From: Termitomyces sp. T153
Taxonomy: Eukaryota; Basidiomycota; Agaricomycetes; Agaricales; Lyophyllaceae
Reading direction: 5' to 3'
Length of the DNA stretch: 64,000 nucleotides
Assembly (NCBI GenBank): GCA_018296165.2
Contig: JACKQL020000042.1
Location: 62,001-126,000 of the forward strand
In this document: positions 34,299 through 45,300 of the stretch, piece by piece
Position numbering within the stretch: position 1 is the stretch's first letter
Layout: each line of letters begins with the position of its first letter
The notes under the pieces: model-generated
What the model saw: only the letters and a program-made list of their open reading frames with translations
Databases searched by the model: none
What the model was told of the DNA's origin: nothing
Translations under genes and position numbers: made by a program

Positions 34299-35136
34299 TG
34301 ATGCAAAATGGAACTATTTGGTTTTGTTTATCTCAAAGACCCAACCAAATGGTGCCAAATCAGCAAGTTCGAGGGCTCAAAGTACAATCAAAATCACACA
34401 ACTTTTATAATAGAGAATAGATTGATTTTAATTTAAGTTCAAACAAAAGTTCAAACAAATAAATCAGGTTCAATGCTCAAATAAAACCTAATATTGAAGC
34501 CCTATTCACATTACAAGCCTAGATAATACACTCCCTGGAGATTCCAAGCCACACGCCAAACGTTGCTTGTTGGTCTCAAAATCCCCCCTTTATACCATCA
34601 CCCTCATGCATGGACCACAATGTCCCATGTATGCCCCTGTCATCATTCCAGTTATTTGTTGCCCAACACCAATGATTTTTGTGAGTCTTCATGCTGGCAA
34701 AGGCTCAGCCCTTGTTCCCCTCATCTGTTCACAGTTCCTTCCCTCCCAAATCCTTCCCCTAACCTTCTTGTCATCCTAGGTCCAGTTGGTAGTTGATTTC
34801 TGTACATCAATCAAGGGAGGGAGTGGTTGTTGTGCTGGGGAGGTCGGAGGAGTGCCCTCTTGGCATTGGTTAAAGCCTCGACTGTCAGTACTGATCGATT
34901 TCAATCACTGACGTGTCCAGGCATTATTCCTCGCCCACTGCTTTGATTTTTCTGGTGCAATCTTCTGTGTTTTTCAGGGTTCTTAGGTGTTCTTAGGTGT
35001 GTCCCCTTCTGCCTACAGGTTTCAGCTTTAGCACTTACAGTTTTCAGTGCTTTTTATTTATTATTTCAGGGTATATTGAAGGGGACCTTCCCATTGCATC
35101 GACTCTCTTTGGTCTTTGGTGAGAGACGTCGTAACA
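34299..35136 (-). repeat. LTR family 2, 5' LTR of element 2
   Basis: 838 bases from TGATGCAAAATGG to GACGTCGTAACA. On the element strand a GGTATAAAGG box lies near 34596. It keeps a few CG sites that are CA or TG in the left LTR. Confidence 0.85.
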
Positions 35137-35140
35137 ATAG

Positions 35141-35607
35141 ATAGAGCATTGCAACAAGATAGACCTGGGTGGCAATGGTGGCGTATGGATAGATTGCAGA
35201 TGCGTTGTGTAACATTAACGTATTTTGCGTGCAGCCGAAATTTCAGACGAGGCCAAATATACAAATATTTGCACTAAATAGCGATCGTTATTTGCATACT
35301 ACATCAGTATCCTCCCTCCTTTTTGAACTTTATTTAATTTCGATTTTATTTATATAATTTTGGTATAGAATTTGCAAGCGAATGGTTGCAGCGACGGTAA
35401 TCAAAAATCTGCCTTAATTTGATTTTGTCTTAATTAATCCTACTAACTTCGGTTGCAAAACAGGGCCTCAGGTCTGGATAAATCACCTGTCTATCCGTAA
35501 CCCTCATCATGCCTGATGCCGTCTAACTCTCGGTAATTATCATTTTACCGACATCGATAAAACTACTACTACTCAGATCTTGATTGATCCAGACAACAAA
35601 AAGAAAA
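35141..35607. other. Transition from transposons to gene-bearing DNA
   Basis: Base composition changes at 35137: CG dinucleotides become common again. No gene or repeat seen. It probably holds the promoter of the small ORF or of the O-methyltransferase. Confidence 0.5.
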
Positions 35608-35847
35608 ATGTGGAATTTGGCGAAGATTTTTACATGTGCACTTACAGAAGAGTTTGCTGAGTACAACGCAAATAATCTAAGGGAACGGTCAAGATTTGAG
35701 CGAGATACGGCTCGCCGAAGATTGGACGAATTAGGCGAGCGCGAGGAAAAACTCCGCTCGCACCCTACTATGCCTGGTCAGCAAATAGTTTTTTCTGATG
35801 CTCAGAGAGTACCGCAAGTAACTTGGCAAGCGGTTCAGGATCCATGA
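35608..35847 (+). CDS. Small hypothetical protein
   Basis: An open frame of 79 codons from MWNLAKIFTCALTEEF to a TGA at 35845-35847, highly charged in its middle (Arg/Glu-rich, ERSRFERDTARRRLDELGER), likely helical. No intron needed. It ends about 100 bases before the methyltransferase start on the same strand. No family recognised. It may be a real small protein, an upstream ORF of the next gene, or chance. Confidence 0.3.
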   Translation: MWNLAKIFTCALTEEFAEYNANNLRERSRFERDTARRRLDELGEREEKLRSHPTMPGQQIVFSDAQRVPQVTWQAVQDP

Positions 35848-35948
35848 TCCGACTTCCTGTCGTTCCCGAGCTGTCCATTTTTTACGATATTAACCTGTCC
35901 CGGAGTCCATTTAAACAAGATGTACGTATCAGTTTTTCTCAAGATACT

Positions 35949-37845
35949 ATGGTTTCTCAAGTTCGCCAATTGCTCAACCTCATGACTCGCGCTGTCGACA
36001 AACTCGAGAGTGCCTGCAATAGCACAGCATCACCAATTCCTGATCTATATACCCCTTTCACTCCCGAGTCTGAGGCTTTCCGTTCCAACCCTGATGCCGC
36101 TGAATCTGCACGCATTATCTCTGCGGCGGCACTACATCTGGAAGCTATTCTTTCTCCCCCTCACGTCTCTTTGTATCATGTAGTTGCTGGAGTGTGTAGA
36201 ACTTTATTGTGCGCCAATAACCACTCAGTTCGTCATTTAGCATTTTAAATCCGCCGCACTTCGTGTGTGTCTCCAATCCCATGTCACTGAAATCTTGCGT
36301 GAAGCCGGTCCAAAGGTAAGGTTGATATATAGATCTGTCACTATACTATTCCGACATCGATCCAAGGGCCTTCATGTTGATGACATCGCCGGCAAGAACG
36401 GACAGGATGCACGCAAGATGGGTGAATACAAATGCTTTAGTGGTATTGAATAATCATTCATTTTCTCTCATAGCTCAGTTCTTGCGCTACCTCGCCACTA
36501 ATCATATTTACCGAGAGATCAGACCCAATGTCTTCACGAACACACGTATATCCAGTCTGATGGATACACTCAAACCTAGTGAGGAGGTCATAGCCAAGTA
36601 AGTATTAGATCAAGTTAAAGATGCTGTGGACTCATTTCCTCCCTAGGCCTGAGGACAAGCACGACAATACATCCGGTTTGCCTGCCTTGGCTGCTCACCA
36701 GTGCGTTCTTTAGTACTTCGAATGTGCAAGAATACTTTTTAATCATGACCATAGCCTCGACGAAGCTTTCAAAGCATCGGCCTATGCTTGGGAGACATTA
36801 TCTGATCCAGCCACCGCCAAATCCGGTGATCCAGATAAGTCACCATTTTCTAGAGCTTTCAATACCACAGAAACAATCTGGGAATTCTTTGCCCAAGATG
36901 AGATGAGAGCTCGTCGGTTTAACATTGGAATGCGAGGAGTGCAAGCTTTGCAGCCAGCCGATGCGATCCTGAAAGGTCTCCATACAATCAGACTAACTGT
37001 GTACTAAACCGCTCATATCATCTTGATAGCGTATGAGTGGACTGCACTTCCAGCGGGATCCGTGGTTGTTGACGTTGGTGGAGGCATCGGCTCGACATCT
37101 CTCCCACTGGCACGCGAATTCCCGGCTCTTGAAATTGTTGTCCAAGATCTGCACTCCGCCATTGACGATGGAAAGAAGGTGAGATGTCTGTTTAATTGAT
37201 GCATTTCTTTACATAAAAATCATGGAAATTATCCCTAGTTCTGGCAGAAGAATTTGCCGAATGCTCGAGTTAGACTTGAAGGTCAGGACTGCTGTCACAT
37301 GAACCTTGCTGTTGGCTGATCGTTATGAACAAAAATAGTCCACAATTTCTTGACGCCTCAGCCCACCGATCGCGAAGTTTCAGTCTTCTTGATGAAACAG
37401 ATACTCCACGATTGGTCAGATGAATATTGTGTCAAGATCCTCACTCATCTTCGCAATGCAGCAGGGAAGGACACGAAGCTGCTGGTGGTCGATAGCCTCG
37501 TTCCATTTGCCTGTCATGACTCAAGTGACGGTGATGATGCTCTTGGAATATCAGGCTCCATTCCCAAGGAGGCACCTACGCCACTCCTTGCTAATTACGG
37601 CCTCGTGAACGAGATGGTCTATGCAATGGATATAGACGTCAGTACCCATCTTACACTCAATGGTCTCTTTGTCATGATTCTTCCAGATGTTCCTCTTCTT
37701 CAATGCTCAAGAACGCACAATTCGACATTTCAAGGACCTGCTTCTTAGCGCAGGCTGGAAAATTAGACAGGTCTATCGTCAGGAAAACGACGACACTTAC
37801 CTTCAGTCGATTGAGGCAGTTCCTGTTGAAATTCCGAGGTTGTGA
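35949..37845 (+). CDS. SAM-dependent O-methyltransferase (plant/fungal O-MT family 2)
   Basis: Ten exons give 473 aa: 35949-36191, 36241-36315, 36367-36421, 36474-36597, 36647-36700, 36755-36975, 37030-37178, 37239-37281, 37339-37637, 37687-37845. All introns are GT-AG and in phase. The N-terminal helical/winged-helix part (TEILREAGPK, GLHVDDIAGKNG) is the dimerisation domain. SAM-binding motif I is VVDVGGGIGS in exon 7; FLMKQILHDWSDE in exon 9 holds the catalytic His. The fungal sterigmatocystin/aflatoxin O-MT type methylates phenolic hydroxyls of small molecules in the cytosol; its substrate here is unknown. No biosynthetic cluster partner lies next to it. The nearest transposon ends 0.8 kb upstream. 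No broken exon seen. Confidence 0.92.
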
Positions 37846-37987
37846 AGTACAGTACATGTGATTTACCCCTTCGGATGACGTATAATATTGTAGTAGTTGG
37901 AATTCAACTAACCAGGATTGCTTCAATAACACCCAAGGCCATGCCAATTTGAAAGCCACACCAAATACAATATACTCCATGGCTAAG

Positions 37988-39284
37988 CTAAGCCTTCGCC
38001 TTTTCCTCTTGGCCTGCCTTTTGTACGGCTGCCAGGACAAGTGCATGTACATCCTTCCCAGCAGCTACCACACCAAAGTTCTCACCTAATGTCCTTCCGA
38101 AGCCGAAATCGAGTGGTTGTCCACGAGAATCTGTGACTATGCCTCCAGCTTCCTCAACGAGGATGTTACCCGGGGCATGATCCTATGATACAAGGAAAGT
38201 GAGATCATGATCACAGAATAAGAAGGATGGAGGATAAGAGACCCACCCAGATCTTTTCGCGATATCCGACGCCTGTTGGCATCCTAAGGTACGCGGCGCC
38301 CTCGCCACGCGCGAGGCATCCGTATTTTGCTTGACTGTCCATGCGTATGGGGTTCCGGGAAACGTTGAGGAGGGAAGACACGCGACCGTTGAAGGAGTGT
38401 GATGAATGTGTGACTTCGACTGATTCAAGAAAACTGATGTCTGTCGCCGCAATGCTTGGGATTCTCAAGGGGATGAAGCTTCCTCCATCTCCGTTGAATG
38501 TGATCTGTAAATGTTGGTTATAAAGTGGGGAGATATAAAATTGGGCGCATACTTGTTCTGCACCCTGGCCTTTTACTGCGACAAAGATGACACCGCGGCC
38601 TATGTCTGGATGTGCAGGATTGGAAAGGAGGTTGGGGCAGCCAATAACACCAACTTGGACTTGTGCATCAATGATGAGTGAGAGACAGACGGCATACTGT
38701 TCTCCGCGTAAGAAACCTTTGGTGCCGTCAATTGGGTCAATAGTCCACATGCCTGTGTTATGTTGCATTTGAAATTAAGGAGAGATTTGGGAGAGATTGA
38801 GGTGGGAATACATACGTCCTGTGCGTCCACCAGCGTAGTTTCCACGATCAATGGCGTCTAGAATTTGCTCGGCTGTCTGTTCTTGTCCTGGCCCAATGCC
38901 CCACTCGGTGTTATCTCCTAAACCAAGCTCTCCTATGAGAGCTTCGTTGGCAAGTTCGATGATCCGATCTCGTAGCCCATGGCCGGATTCTTCGCGTAGC
39001 TCTGTGGCATCTTCTTCACCGACGATGGGATCTGCGGGAAAAACACGGTGTAGGATGGTGCTGATTACTGCCTGTGCTGCATAGTCTCCAACTATAAAAT
39101 GCCGACATGATTGTAAATTCGCATTGACGAATGAAAGAGTTATCTAACCAGTAACTGGTGATTTATCGTCTTTTGTGAGGGTCTCGTTCTTGACGAGTTT
39201 GTTGAAAACGGCCGAGGTGAGATGGCAAGCCCGTCGGACGGCTGCTATAGCTACTTGTTTCTCTGTGGCGTAAGGCAGGAACAT
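37988..39284 (-). CDS. MET22: 3'(2'),5'-bisphosphate nucleotidase (HAL2/MET22 type)
   Basis: Five exons (39284-39149, 39091-38816, 38752-38553, 38504-38247, 38182-37988) give 354 aa, close to the yeast protein. It hydrolyses 3'-phosphoadenosine 5'-phosphate to AMP, clearing a by-product of sulfate assimilation, and is the lithium/sodium-sensitive target in yeast. Motifs of the inositol-monophosphatase fold: TKDDKSPVTVGDYAAQ, then PIVGEED, the metal-binding WTIDPIDGTKGF, and W-D-H-A-P-G-N late in the chain, all with key acidic residues kept. SQAKYG and DSRGQPLDFGFGR match the nucleotidase branch. The start at 39284 is the first Met before the conserved YATEKQVAIAAVRRA. It lies 220 bases downstream of SEC13 on the same strand. 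Confidence 0.93.
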
Positions 39285-39505
39285 GGAGCAAGATCTGCGG
39301 AACATGTCAGTCACGACCATACGCCGCAACTTTGTCAAGAGCTTCCCAGTTAAATAAATATAACTATCGGCATCATGCAAACATGATTTCGGCAACAAAA
39401 TTCTGTATTCTATGGAGGTCGTACATTTCATGCATTTCGCGTTTCCTTCAGCGTCTCACCCTATGGAACTTCAGGATGCAATCGTACAAGAAAGACAAGA
39501 GACAT

Positions 39506-40755
39506 CTAGCTACTCATGTCACTGACACACTCCCAGACGCCCTTCAAATTCTCCTTCCACAATGTCACCTTTCCATCCCCACAGCTCACCGCCAACAAGT
39601 TTCCAGCGAGACTCCAGGACACACGCCAAACGACATCAGGGAACTTTCCAGCGGGGAGGGGCGCAGTAGATGTGGGTGACGTTATCGTAGATGATGGGTC
39701 TAGCGCACTCTTGACCCACGGGGATGTCGGCGAGTCCTTCGTCCAGATGAAGACGGTTTTGTCCTGAGATGCGGTGGCGATGTAGCTCCTGGGAAGTCCG
39801 ATATTTGGAGCCCAAGCAACATCTCGAACCCAGTCAGTGTGACCCTCTAGCGTCTCCTCCTCTACCCAAGATTGGGTGTCGTCACGGTATCCCCAGATTC
39901 GGACGAGGTTATCGCACCCAGCGCTGGCAAAGCGTTTGACGGAAGAAAGGGATGCAGGCTGAGCAGGTTGATTGGGCAGAGATTGTGTTTGGGGGACAAT
40001 GAGCGATCCAGGTTGGATGGCGGGTGCCCAAGACACAGCATTGCATCCTATTGCATGACCATTGAAAATGTCAGCACCCCATGTGCCGTCGTCTATAGTG
40101 AAATTGTCAGACTGACAGAAGCCCTTCATGATATCACGTACTTTTGAAAGTTAAAACAGATAGTTTTCCGTCTGAAGACGCGCATGCCAAGATTGCGCCC
40201 AATTCATGGGGCGCCCATGATACAGAGTTCACTTTACACGGTGTGTCAGCTACAAATCGCGATAAAATCACATTGGATACACACCTGAAGCAGTATGCAA
40301 GGTGTGCTCCTTGACCTTATTCCAGCCACCAGTAGCCGAACCCTGCCCTTGCTGCTCCTTCCAGATCAACACCTTTCCGTCATATGAGCACGACGCGAGG
40401 ATGTGACCAAACTTTGGGTGCGCCCACGCGACCTGCCAGACGGGACCCGTATGCCTTTCGAATAACATTAAATCACGCCATAAATTCCTGCAGACACGTC
40501 ACGGACCCCTTGAGAATGTGCCCACTGCCTGAGCGTTGTGCCTCGCCGTCAATCACGTCAAAGACCTTCACGGTACGATCGGAAGAGCAAGTCGCGAGTC
40601 GCTTGCCGTAATAGTCTAGCTGCGCATCGTGCTAGAACAGGACATAATCATCATATGGATAGAAAATTCATTCGGCCTGGACATACTATCATATCTTCAT
40701 GAGCGGTTTCGATTGGAACTGATTCGGTCGCAGTTGCAGTCGCCTTGGGTAACAT
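39506..40755 (-). CDS. SEC13: SEC13, COPII coat and nuclear-pore WD40 protein
   Basis: Five exons (40755-40687, 40631-40507, 40454-40285, 40249-40142, 40092-39506) give 352 aa. SEC13 pairs with SEC31 in the outer COPII coat on ER exit sites and is also part of the Y-complex of the nuclear pore. WD repeats in order: [70 protein letters not shown] with [26 protein letters not shown], and [20 protein letters not shown]. This is the standard incomplete six-blade propeller. The start ([20 protein letters not shown]) puts the conserved [13 protein letters not shown] at its usual place. A DNA transposon begins 186 bases upstream of the ATG, so the promoter is short or lies inside it. Confidence 0.95.
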
Positions 40756-40930
40756 GATTTAAAAAGTCCGAGAGGCATTAGAGTATGATGAATACGCACC
40801 ATTAAAGTTCGTGATTTGTGTACGAATGACAATGAAAGGAAATGCCGAGCTCAGCGTTGTCTGCAACGTGGCTCAGCTTGCCCATTACGTAAGGGGCGCC
40901 TCACGGTCACAATCATGGTCACATCTTATC
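40756..40930. promoter_or_regulatory. Short SEC13 upstream region
   Basis: These are the only non-transposon bases left upstream of SEC13 before the target duplication of the element at 40941. No TATA box stands out. Before the insertion it was followed almost directly by the 3' end of the truncated 5-oxoprolinase. Confidence 0.4.
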
Positions 40931-40940
40931 TCGCAACCCA

Positions 40941-40972
40941 GGCCCCGGGAAGCTCCCGAGAAACCTTGTCCG
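40941..40972 (+). repeat. Left terminal inverted repeat
   Basis: 32 bases, perfect inverted match to 48120-48151. It contains a near-palindrome (CGGGAAGCTCCCG). Confidence 0.92.
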
Positions 40973-42399
40973 CGAAATAGCGGATTTGAGGGGAAATTTT
41001 GGCCAAATCTAAGTCTCAACTTTGCGGATTTGAGGCTCAGCAAGACGAAATGTTTGAGATTTTGACACCAAAATTCTGAGCATTCGAGGCAATCTGAGTT
41101 CCTTAATTGAGGTTTATGACAGGTTTGCAACGCAAATTTACGTATCGACTAGTTACATGCGTGATAGCACAACAAATTGCATTGTTGCCCCAATCTTCTA
41201 GTATGCCTGATGAGGTAAAAACATGAGAAGCTCTCTTGAGTAGGGCGTGAGGAAGGTGGCAAATTTGCAACAGTGATATTCTATCTAGTGACATCACTCC
41301 TCTCATTGAAGGAACTGGAAAATCGGTGTGTCAAAAATTGATGCCATAAATGCAAAGCTCCAAATACTTGCCGAGGCCAAAGGTCATTCTCACTGGGCTG
41401 TTGTCTGCTTGGCTTGGACCACTTGTAGAGGGAATGGTGCAGGAGGGGAAGTTTGTTGGAACAATCCTTGAGCATGTACAAGAGGCTGTGAGTTGGTTCA
41501 TTAACAATAGAATGACTGACCGAGAAAGCATGTTAGTGTACAGGTGGAGTAATAGAATCAATGTTAGTGAAAACTCTGTGGATCATTCCATTATGCTCTT
41601 TCATAGAGCCAAGGCACTGGGTTGTAACATGGGTCAACTGGAGTATCTCAAAGATAGGAATATTTGATAACATACCCAAGTTAGGATCAAGTTCATGGGC
41701 TGAACCTGTAAGTAAGAAACTCCTTGACATTCACTTGAAATACTCACATGTTAGTCTTAGTGGCTGCTAAAGATTGTTGATCAGATTTGGCTCATCTTAG
41801 GGCAGCCCCTAGTCAGCTGGAATGAGGGTCATTGGGAGCATGTACTTGAGCACCCTCATGAGCTTCTCTGCTAGATGGACACTTGGTCTTGTGGCCTTTT
41901 TGTGCTTATGCAAGTCTGGGCAGTCTTGGATGATCTGAGTTATGAAACATGCAGGAATGATAGAATAGATGAGATACATGAAAAAGCAATCAATATTTTG
42001 CTTGACTTACCATATGTGGTTCAGTAAATTTATTACTACTGTATGTATTAATTTGATGATAATGTTGTCAAAGCAGCACCAGAATTGGATGTTGAGGATG
42101 ATAACAGTGATGTAGAAATTATTGACAACCCATTCAGCACTCCTACTGCACTGAGCATCCAAATGATAGAGAGCCAAGTTGTAGGTAAAAGTGAAGAACA
42201 GACTCGGAGGTGTGTCACAATCATGTTACATGTATCTTGTCATTTGATGGATTGACTCCCCAGTATGCCAGTGGCCATGGGTAACCTTAAGCACCCAAAC
42301 ATGTCTGAGGACAATGATTAAGTTTCAGTCTCAAACTCTAACCTGACTGATAATGAGAAGAAGTGCCAGAAATGTTCTGATGCTAGTAAAAAGCCACAT

Positions 42400-45300
42400 G
42401 GTCCCAAACAGTCCAGTGAGATTCACCGAGGTCTACTTGAGGCAGATGAACATGTAAGGCCGGAATTGGTCACTAAATTCTCTGATGAATGTGGAAAATG
42501 TCCAAAGACACTTCAGCTCAGCAATGACCCAGCATAACCTTACAAATTAAAGAACTGGAGTTCACACAAAAGGACATGTCCTGGGATCACTGGCTGCAAG
42601 CTTATCCATGTCAGTGCAATCAAACAAGTTCAGCCTGTTGTAAGTAGATCCTCTCAGTTTGGAGATTTGTATTGATGCATTACCTAGGAGGGTCATAGTC
42701 AGATATCTGCATATTTTATGAAATTGCTGAAGCCAGAATTCCAGGTTGATGGAAAGACAGTGGAAGACAAACCTGACATGGGAAATCTTGCCCCTGGTCA
42801 CAGCCAAGTCAAATATAAGACAAAGGTTGTGAATGTAGAAAAGGTCTTTTTTCATCTATTACTATGTAGCTTTTCAATTGAATTCTAATGAATCTCATCA
42901 GACTCAGATGTTATCACTTTCACATCACTTTGATGTGGTCAACAGTTTGACAATCATGACTTGTGAGCAGCCAGTGAAACAAAAATCACCAACTATGGTT
43001 CTGTGTCAACATCTGCAAGGTGACAAGTATCAGGCATACATTGATCTGACAACTACTTGTGATTTGGGGGTGTCTCATTGTGGCTTGTAGCTAGAATTGC
43101 AAGGCAAATACTGCCATATAGGCCATTCCCCCCTTTGAAGGACTTTGGACCTAGAAATCCTCCCATCTACATTGATATTGGCATTGTAGCATCTTCCAAA
43201 GTGCCAAGCAATGGTAATCTCAGTACCATGATCTCAGAATAGATGCCATTAGAGCAATGTAAAGTTGAAGTTGTTATGTGGGAGTGGAGTCACTGGGAGG
43301 TTGACTATATTCATGGATTTGTTAAATTGACCAAGTGCTTGCTCAAGACTAGAAATCTGGATGGAATCTGCAATGCTTGTCATGATGTGGCTCATGAGGA
43401 GTCTCTCAAACATGCAATAAGAAAGGTGTGGCTTAGGCTGGTATTATATATGGGAAATTTACAAGTCTTGTTTCCAGAAAATTTGTGAAGCAAGCCTACC
43501 TCAGGAAGAGTGATGCCTGATCATCAAGCATTGCAAACAATTTTGTTGGTCTGATCTTATGTGCAGTCTTGAAAACAAAGCACTACAAGCAAAGCTGAAA
43601 GATCATGTGGTCTTTGATATTCATGACTCATTAAAGACTGGAAAACCTGAAGACTGCTTTATTAGTCTATTGAAACATGCTCACAATGACCATTTAAAGA
43701 CATACCAGAGATTCATAGACATTTGTGAGGTTCTTGCCAATAAAGTACAGTGAGAGATGTCTGGCAACAATAAACTCATATGGTGTTTGATATAGTGGGA
43801 ACTACTTGGATTTTATGATCCTTATGTGTGGATATGGTTACAACTCAAATTGGCAGTATGAAATATTCTCTGCAGAATTTGCTGGACCTTCTTTCAGACA
43901 TCTTCAGTAAGTAATGATTCTTTATTTTGACCAAACCTGACCTCAAATTTATTCTGCAGGTCATTAGTGGCTAATTCGAGTGACACTTTGCAGAATATTT
44001 ACTTGACCTATGAAAATGTGGCCCATATGAAGTGCTACATCAATTTTGTTGGATATAAAGGTCCTATTACTGTGGGCTCCAATTGCACCAAGGTCTGAAA
44101 GCAATTGAGTTACTCCACCCAACATGGAAGCCATGTCCTTGGAACAGTCATGGATCTGGCAGAGGTTGAAGTTGAAGATGTTGAGGACATTGATGAGATA
44201 ATTGACTGTACAGTCAAGATGGGAGCACATGCATCTCAAGCCCATGCAATACTTGCTAAAGTTTGTCCCTTCTGGCTCTGCTGAATGCCAACATGCTAAA
44301 ATTTCTGATCTAGATACCTCTTCCTGGATGCCCACCTCTTGTGGTTGCTCTTCTTCCCACAAATGGGAAGGAAACAGCAGATGACATACACTTAAAACAT
44401 TTGCAAATACATATGATGGCAGGCAAGTTGAAGCTTCCTGTTGTAGCATTTATGGCCAATGGTGCAGCAAATGAACTTGCTGCACAGTTCCAGATGGACT
44501 AGGAGAAAGGTGATGCACCCCCTCTCACCTACAGATATCCCCTCTATGAAGTTCCCTTGCAGGTTTTAGTCTTCACTAACATGGGCCCACTCATCTCAAT
44601 AACTAATCCACCTCATGCAAAGAAGACATGTTGGAATCAACCTCAATATGGGACTTACACAGCAAGCCTTGGAACTGGTTTCTTGGTTAATCAATTGCTT
44701 GTAGATATATACTGCTTGGATGGCTCAGGACTTTCCCTTTGTGACATATACAATGTTGATAAGCAGGATGATGGTGCAGCACAGTGGCTCTTTCATTTGA
44801 CTGTGCTGACTGTCACCACAATCAAGAAAGATGGGAACCATTCTATCAGACCAGGTTTCGAAGGCTCATTTACCTATCAGTACATTATGGGTATGTCTTT
44901 ATTTGTCCTCCCTTGCTTATTATCCAATGTTGCAACTTGCCTTAGGTTTGCTTTTTGAGGCATGGATGAATCCAACCATGTCTGTATCTGAGAGAATCAT
45001 GGCCACATTTTGGGCATGCTTTTGGCTTCACTATTGGCATCAACACATTCTAATCTCACTGAAAAATTACCCAATCTTTATTTCCTGGGACAATCATTTA
45101 TTTCCTCTGCAAGCTTTCACATCTTCAACCAGCTCTGTGATTCTCTCATTCTGCTTGCTCTGGCATATTCCCAGTACTATCCTGACTGCCATTTTGCACC
45201 TGGTTAATCACACCTGAATTCATCAACCACTTTTTTGGCATCACTCAACAGCTGCTCCTAAATTTTACACATGCAGAATTCCTTAAAATGGTTCAGCATA

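Larger units (their letters stand above)
7625..35136 (-). mobile_element. Element 2: old Gypsy retrotransposon expanded by nested insertions
   Basis: The two outer LTRs (7625-8500 and 34299-35136) share start TGATGCAAAATGG and end in GTCGTAACA (right) or GTCATAATA (left). ATAG lies directly outside each end (7621-7624, 35137-35140), a short matching target duplication. The 5' LTR is on the right, with a TGG-type primer-binding site just inside it. A polypurine tract lies inside the left LTR. Between them, on the minus strand, run gag, protease, reverse transcriptase, RNase H and integrase, then a plus-strand antisense gene. Four younger insertions split this body. Removing them leaves an element of usual Gypsy size plus the extra gene. 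Confidence 0.8.

Noticed and set aside
35823..36248. O-methyltransferase start at 35823
   Set aside because: Residues before 35949 do not resemble the family; MVSQVRQLLNLMTRAVDKLE is the usual beginning, and the upstream frame overlaps another small ORF.
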